A DNA stretch of 15,021 nucleotides, taken from assembly GCA_910584785.1 (NCBI GenBank), contig CAJUDX010000069.1, positions 1 to 15,021 on the forward strand, given 5' to 3'. This stretch comes from an uncultured Lachnospiraceae bacterium (GTDB taxonomy: Bacteria; Bacillota; Clostridia; Lachnospirales; Lachnospiraceae). This document shows, one piece after another, positions 12,902 to 15,021 of this stretch. Positions within the stretch are counted from its first letter, which is position 1, and the number at the start of each line of letters is the position of its first letter. Under the pieces are notes generated by a model. The model was not told where the DNA came from, searched no databases, and saw nothing but the letters and a program-made list of their open reading frames with translations. Made by a program: the position numbers and the translations under genes.

Positions 12902-14863
12902 ATGAAGGATTTGTCCATCCGCTATTTAGAGCGTTTGTCGGAGCTTTATCCGACCATTGCCGCCGCGTCAACGGAGGTAATTAACCTGGAAGCCATCTTG
13001 AATCTGCCCAAGGGGACAGAACATTTTTTAACAGATATTCACGGGGAATATGAAGCCTTTTCTCATGTGCTGAAAAATGGTTCCGGGGCCGTGCGCCGGA
13101 AGGTGAATGAGGTATTTCACAATACCCTGAGTAATGAAGATAAGCAGTCGCTGGCGACCTTAATTTATTATCCCAAGGAAAAGATGAACCAGGTGCTAAA
13201 GGAGAAAAAAGACCCGGAGGACTGGTATAAAATCACGCTTTACCGTCTGATTCAGGTCTGCAAATGTGCAGCCAGCAAGTATACTCGTTCTAAAGTCAGA
13301 AAGGCTCTTCCGCCGGAGTTTGCCTATGTAATTGAGGAATTAATTGTTGAAAAAGAAGAAGGGATTGATAAGGAATCCTACTATAATGCGATTATTAAAA
13401 CCATTATCCGCGTGGGGCGGGCGGAGGAGTTTATCGTGGCGCTTTGTCAGCTGATTCAGCGTCTGGTGGTGGATCACCTGCACATTGTCGGCGATATTTA
13501 TGACCGAGGACCGGGGCCGCATATTATTATGGATAAGCTGATGAAGTATCACTCCATCGATATCCAGTGGGGAAATCATGACGTGCTCTGGATGGGGGCT
13601 GCAGCGGGGCAGATTAGCTGTATTGCCAACGTTATCCGCATCTGCGCCCGCTATGGGAACCTGGATATTTTAGAGGACGGCTATGGGATTAATCTGCTGC
13701 CGCTGGCGACATTTGCCCTGAATGTTTACGGGGATGATCCCTGTACCTGTTTTCAGTTAAAGGGCGGGGGCAACTGCAGTATTGATGAACGGGAGATGAA
13801 CGTTAAGCTGCATAAGGCGATTTCTATTATTCAGTTTAAGGCGGAGGGGCAGCTGATTATGCGCCACCCGGAGTTTAAACTGGAAAAGAGAAACCTCCTG
13901 CACCGCATTGACTTTGCCAGGGGAACGATTGCGCTGGATGGGAAGGAATATGAACTGCTGGATAAGAACTTTCCGACCGTAAATCCGGCTGCGCCCTATG
14001 CGTTTACTGAGCAGGAGGAGGAGATTATCCGCCGCCTGGAACGGGCATTTTTAAACTGTGAAAAGCTGCAGCAGCACATGAAGTTTTTATTGGCTAAAGG
14101 AAGCTTATATAAGGTGTATAACGGGAATCTTCTCTATCATGGATGTGTACCATTAAACGCCGACGGAACGCTGAAAGAGGTGGAGATTTACGGAAAAAAG
14201 TATAAAGGGAAGGCGCTTTACGAGGTGCTGGACAGCTATGTAAGAAAGAGTTTTGTCGCGGTTAATGCAGAGGAAAAACGGCGCGGAAAAGACCTGATGT
14301 GGTATATCTGGTTGCATGAAAACTCTCCGCTGTTTGGCAAGGCGAAGATGGCGACATTTGAGCGGTATTTCCTGGCGGATAAGGAAACGCACCAGGAAGG
14401 AAAGAATCCGTATTACCGGCTGCTGGAGAAGGAAGAAGTGACGGATCGGATATTGGAAGAGTTCGGGCTTCCGGCAGAAGGGAGCCATATTATTAACGGG
14501 CATGTGCCGGTGAAAACGAAAAACGGGGAGAGTCCGGTCAAGTGCGGCGAGAAGGTGCTGATTATCGACGGCGGCTTTTCCAGGGCTTACCAGAGGGAAA
14601 CCGGGATTGCGGGCTATACGCTGATTTATAATTCCTACGGGCTGATTTTAGCGGCGCATGAGCCGTTTGAATCTACGGAGGCGGCGATACAAAAGGGGAG
14701 CGATATTCATTCTGAAAGCATTGTCGTCAAGCGGGTTTCGCGGAGGAAGCTGGTGGGAGATACCGATATCGGGAAGGATATTAAGGAAAAGATTGGGGAT
14801 CTCGAACAGCTTTTGGAGGCATACCGATCCGGGGTGTTGGTGGAGAGGTTTCATTCGGTTTGA
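12902..14863 (+). CDS. fbp: Fructose-1,6-bisphosphatase, class III
   Basis: Gluconeogenic enzyme hydrolysing fructose-1,6-bisphosphate to fructose-6-phosphate. At 653 aa it has the length typical of Firmicute class III (YydE/FbpC-type) enzymes, which are unrelated to class I or II. The calcineurin-like metal site is clear: DIHGEY at 45-50, GDIYDRGPG at 197-205 and WGNHDV at 223-228, followed later by YHGCVPLNADG and NGHVPVKTKNG, which supply further His ligands. GAGGGGG upstream is 9 bases from the ATG. The 179-base gap after the DUF3842 gene contains no obvious promoter or terminator. C-terminal GDTDIGKDIKEKI and the last 25 residues look intact, so the gene is complete. Confidence 0.97.
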   Translation: MKDLSIRYLERLSELYPTIAAASTEVINLEAILNLPKGTEHFLTDIHGEYEAFSHVLKNGSGAVRRKVNEVFHNTLSNEDKQSLATLIYYPKEKMNQVLKEKKDPEDWYKITLYRLIQVCKCAASKYTRSKVRKALPPEFAYVIEELIVEKEEGIDKESYYNAIIKTIIRVGRAEEFIVALCQLIQRLVVDHLHIVGDIYDRGPGPHIIMDKLMKYHSIDIQWGNHDVLWMGAAAGQISCIANVIRICARYGNLDILEDGYGINLLPLATFALNVYGDDPCTCFQLKGGGNCSIDEREMNVKLHKAISIIQFKAEGQLIMRHPEFKLEKRNLLHRIDFARGTIALDGKEYELLDKNFPTVNPAAPYAFTEQEEEIIRRLERAFLNCEKLQQHMKFLLAKGSLYKVYNGNLLYHGCVPLNADGTLKEVEIYGKKYKGKALYEVLDSYVRKSFVAVNAEEKRRGKDLMWYIWLHENSPLFGKAKMATFERYFLADKETHQEGKNPYYRLLEKEEVTDRILEEFGLPAEGSHIINGHVPVKTKNGESPVKCGEKVLIIDGGFSRAYQRETGIAGYTLIYNSYGLILAAHEPFESTEAAIQKGSDIHSESIVVKRVSRRKLVGDTDIGKDIKEKIGDLEQLLEAYRSGVLVERFHSV

Positions 14864-14922
14864 TATATTCCTGTTGCTTTTCTTAAAAATATAAAATCAT
14901 AAAAGATAAGCGAGGTGAACAT

Positions 14923-15021
14923 ATGAAGATAAATAGTGTGGACAATTCCTTAATTTGGTCTGGCACTAGAAAAACAGAAACCAAATTTTTCAAAGCCGGT
15001 AGTTTTTCTTCAAAATTCCAG
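14923..15021 (+). CDS. Start of an unknown gene, cut by the window end
   Basis: ATG 14923 preceded by GAGGTG (14912-14917, 5-base spacing) opens a frame of 33 codons that is still open at the last base. It begins MKINSVDNSLIWSGTR and continues with a Ser/Phe/Lys-rich stretch. The ribosome binding site and AT-rich 60-base gap after fbp support a real start. The fragment is too short to assign a family; no signal peptide or membrane segment is seen. Confidence 0.6.
   Translation, partial: MKINSVDNSLIWSGTRKTETKFFKAGSFSSKFQ

Noticed and set aside
14658..14894. A 78-codon + strand frame at the end of fbp
   Set aside because: It lies in another frame of the intact fbp gene and has no independent start signal.

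Overview
The window looks like the chromosome of an anaerobic, low-to-mid GC Firmicute, most likely a Lachnospiraceae-type Clostridium. This is inferred from gene content: class III fructose-1,6-bisphosphatase, a DUF3842-type protein, an MsmX-dependent-style sugar ABC transporter lacking its own ATPase, strong AGGAGG ribosome binding sites, sigma-A promoters and A/T-ending codons. No rRNA or tRNA gene is visible to fix the genus.

Left part (1 to about 2920): visibly more AT-rich and accessory in character. It holds an ImmA/IrrE-type zinc metallopeptidase with a near-consensus promoter, a convergent HAD-IIIA phosphatase with a Cys/His zinc site, and two adjacent decayed genes. The first (about 1722-2192, resembling the DUF4869 family from memory) is broken by two homopolymer frameshifts and a stop. 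The second (about 2210-2914, family not recognised) is a single frame split by one in-frame TAA. Together they look like the relic of a two-gene accessory cassette.

Middle (2941 to 6206): core genes recJ (single-strand exonuclease) and glyA (serine hydroxymethyltransferase). The last 37 bp of glyA, including its stop codon, is tandemly amplified to four copies, followed by a strong terminator.

Operon 6479-11729: a near-perfect promoter with a 15-bp palindrome at the expected transcription start and a leader with two hairpins. It drives a uroporphyrinogen-decarboxylase-superfamily protein (corrinoid-methyltransferase-like, not heme UroD), a lipoprotein solute-binding protein, two MalF/MalG-type permeases and a FadR-subfamily GntR regulator. 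A 10-bp perfect hairpin lies between the binding protein and the permeases, and a terminator overlaps the regulator's stop. The likely job is regulated uptake of a small organic or carbohydrate ligand coupled to the UroD-like enzyme; the substrate is unknown.

Right part (11730-15021): a 545-bp intergenic stretch with a complex structured element (two crossing long inverted repeats), then a DUF3842-type gene with a TTG start, class III fbp (gluconeogenesis), and the first 33 codons of an unknown gene running off the end.
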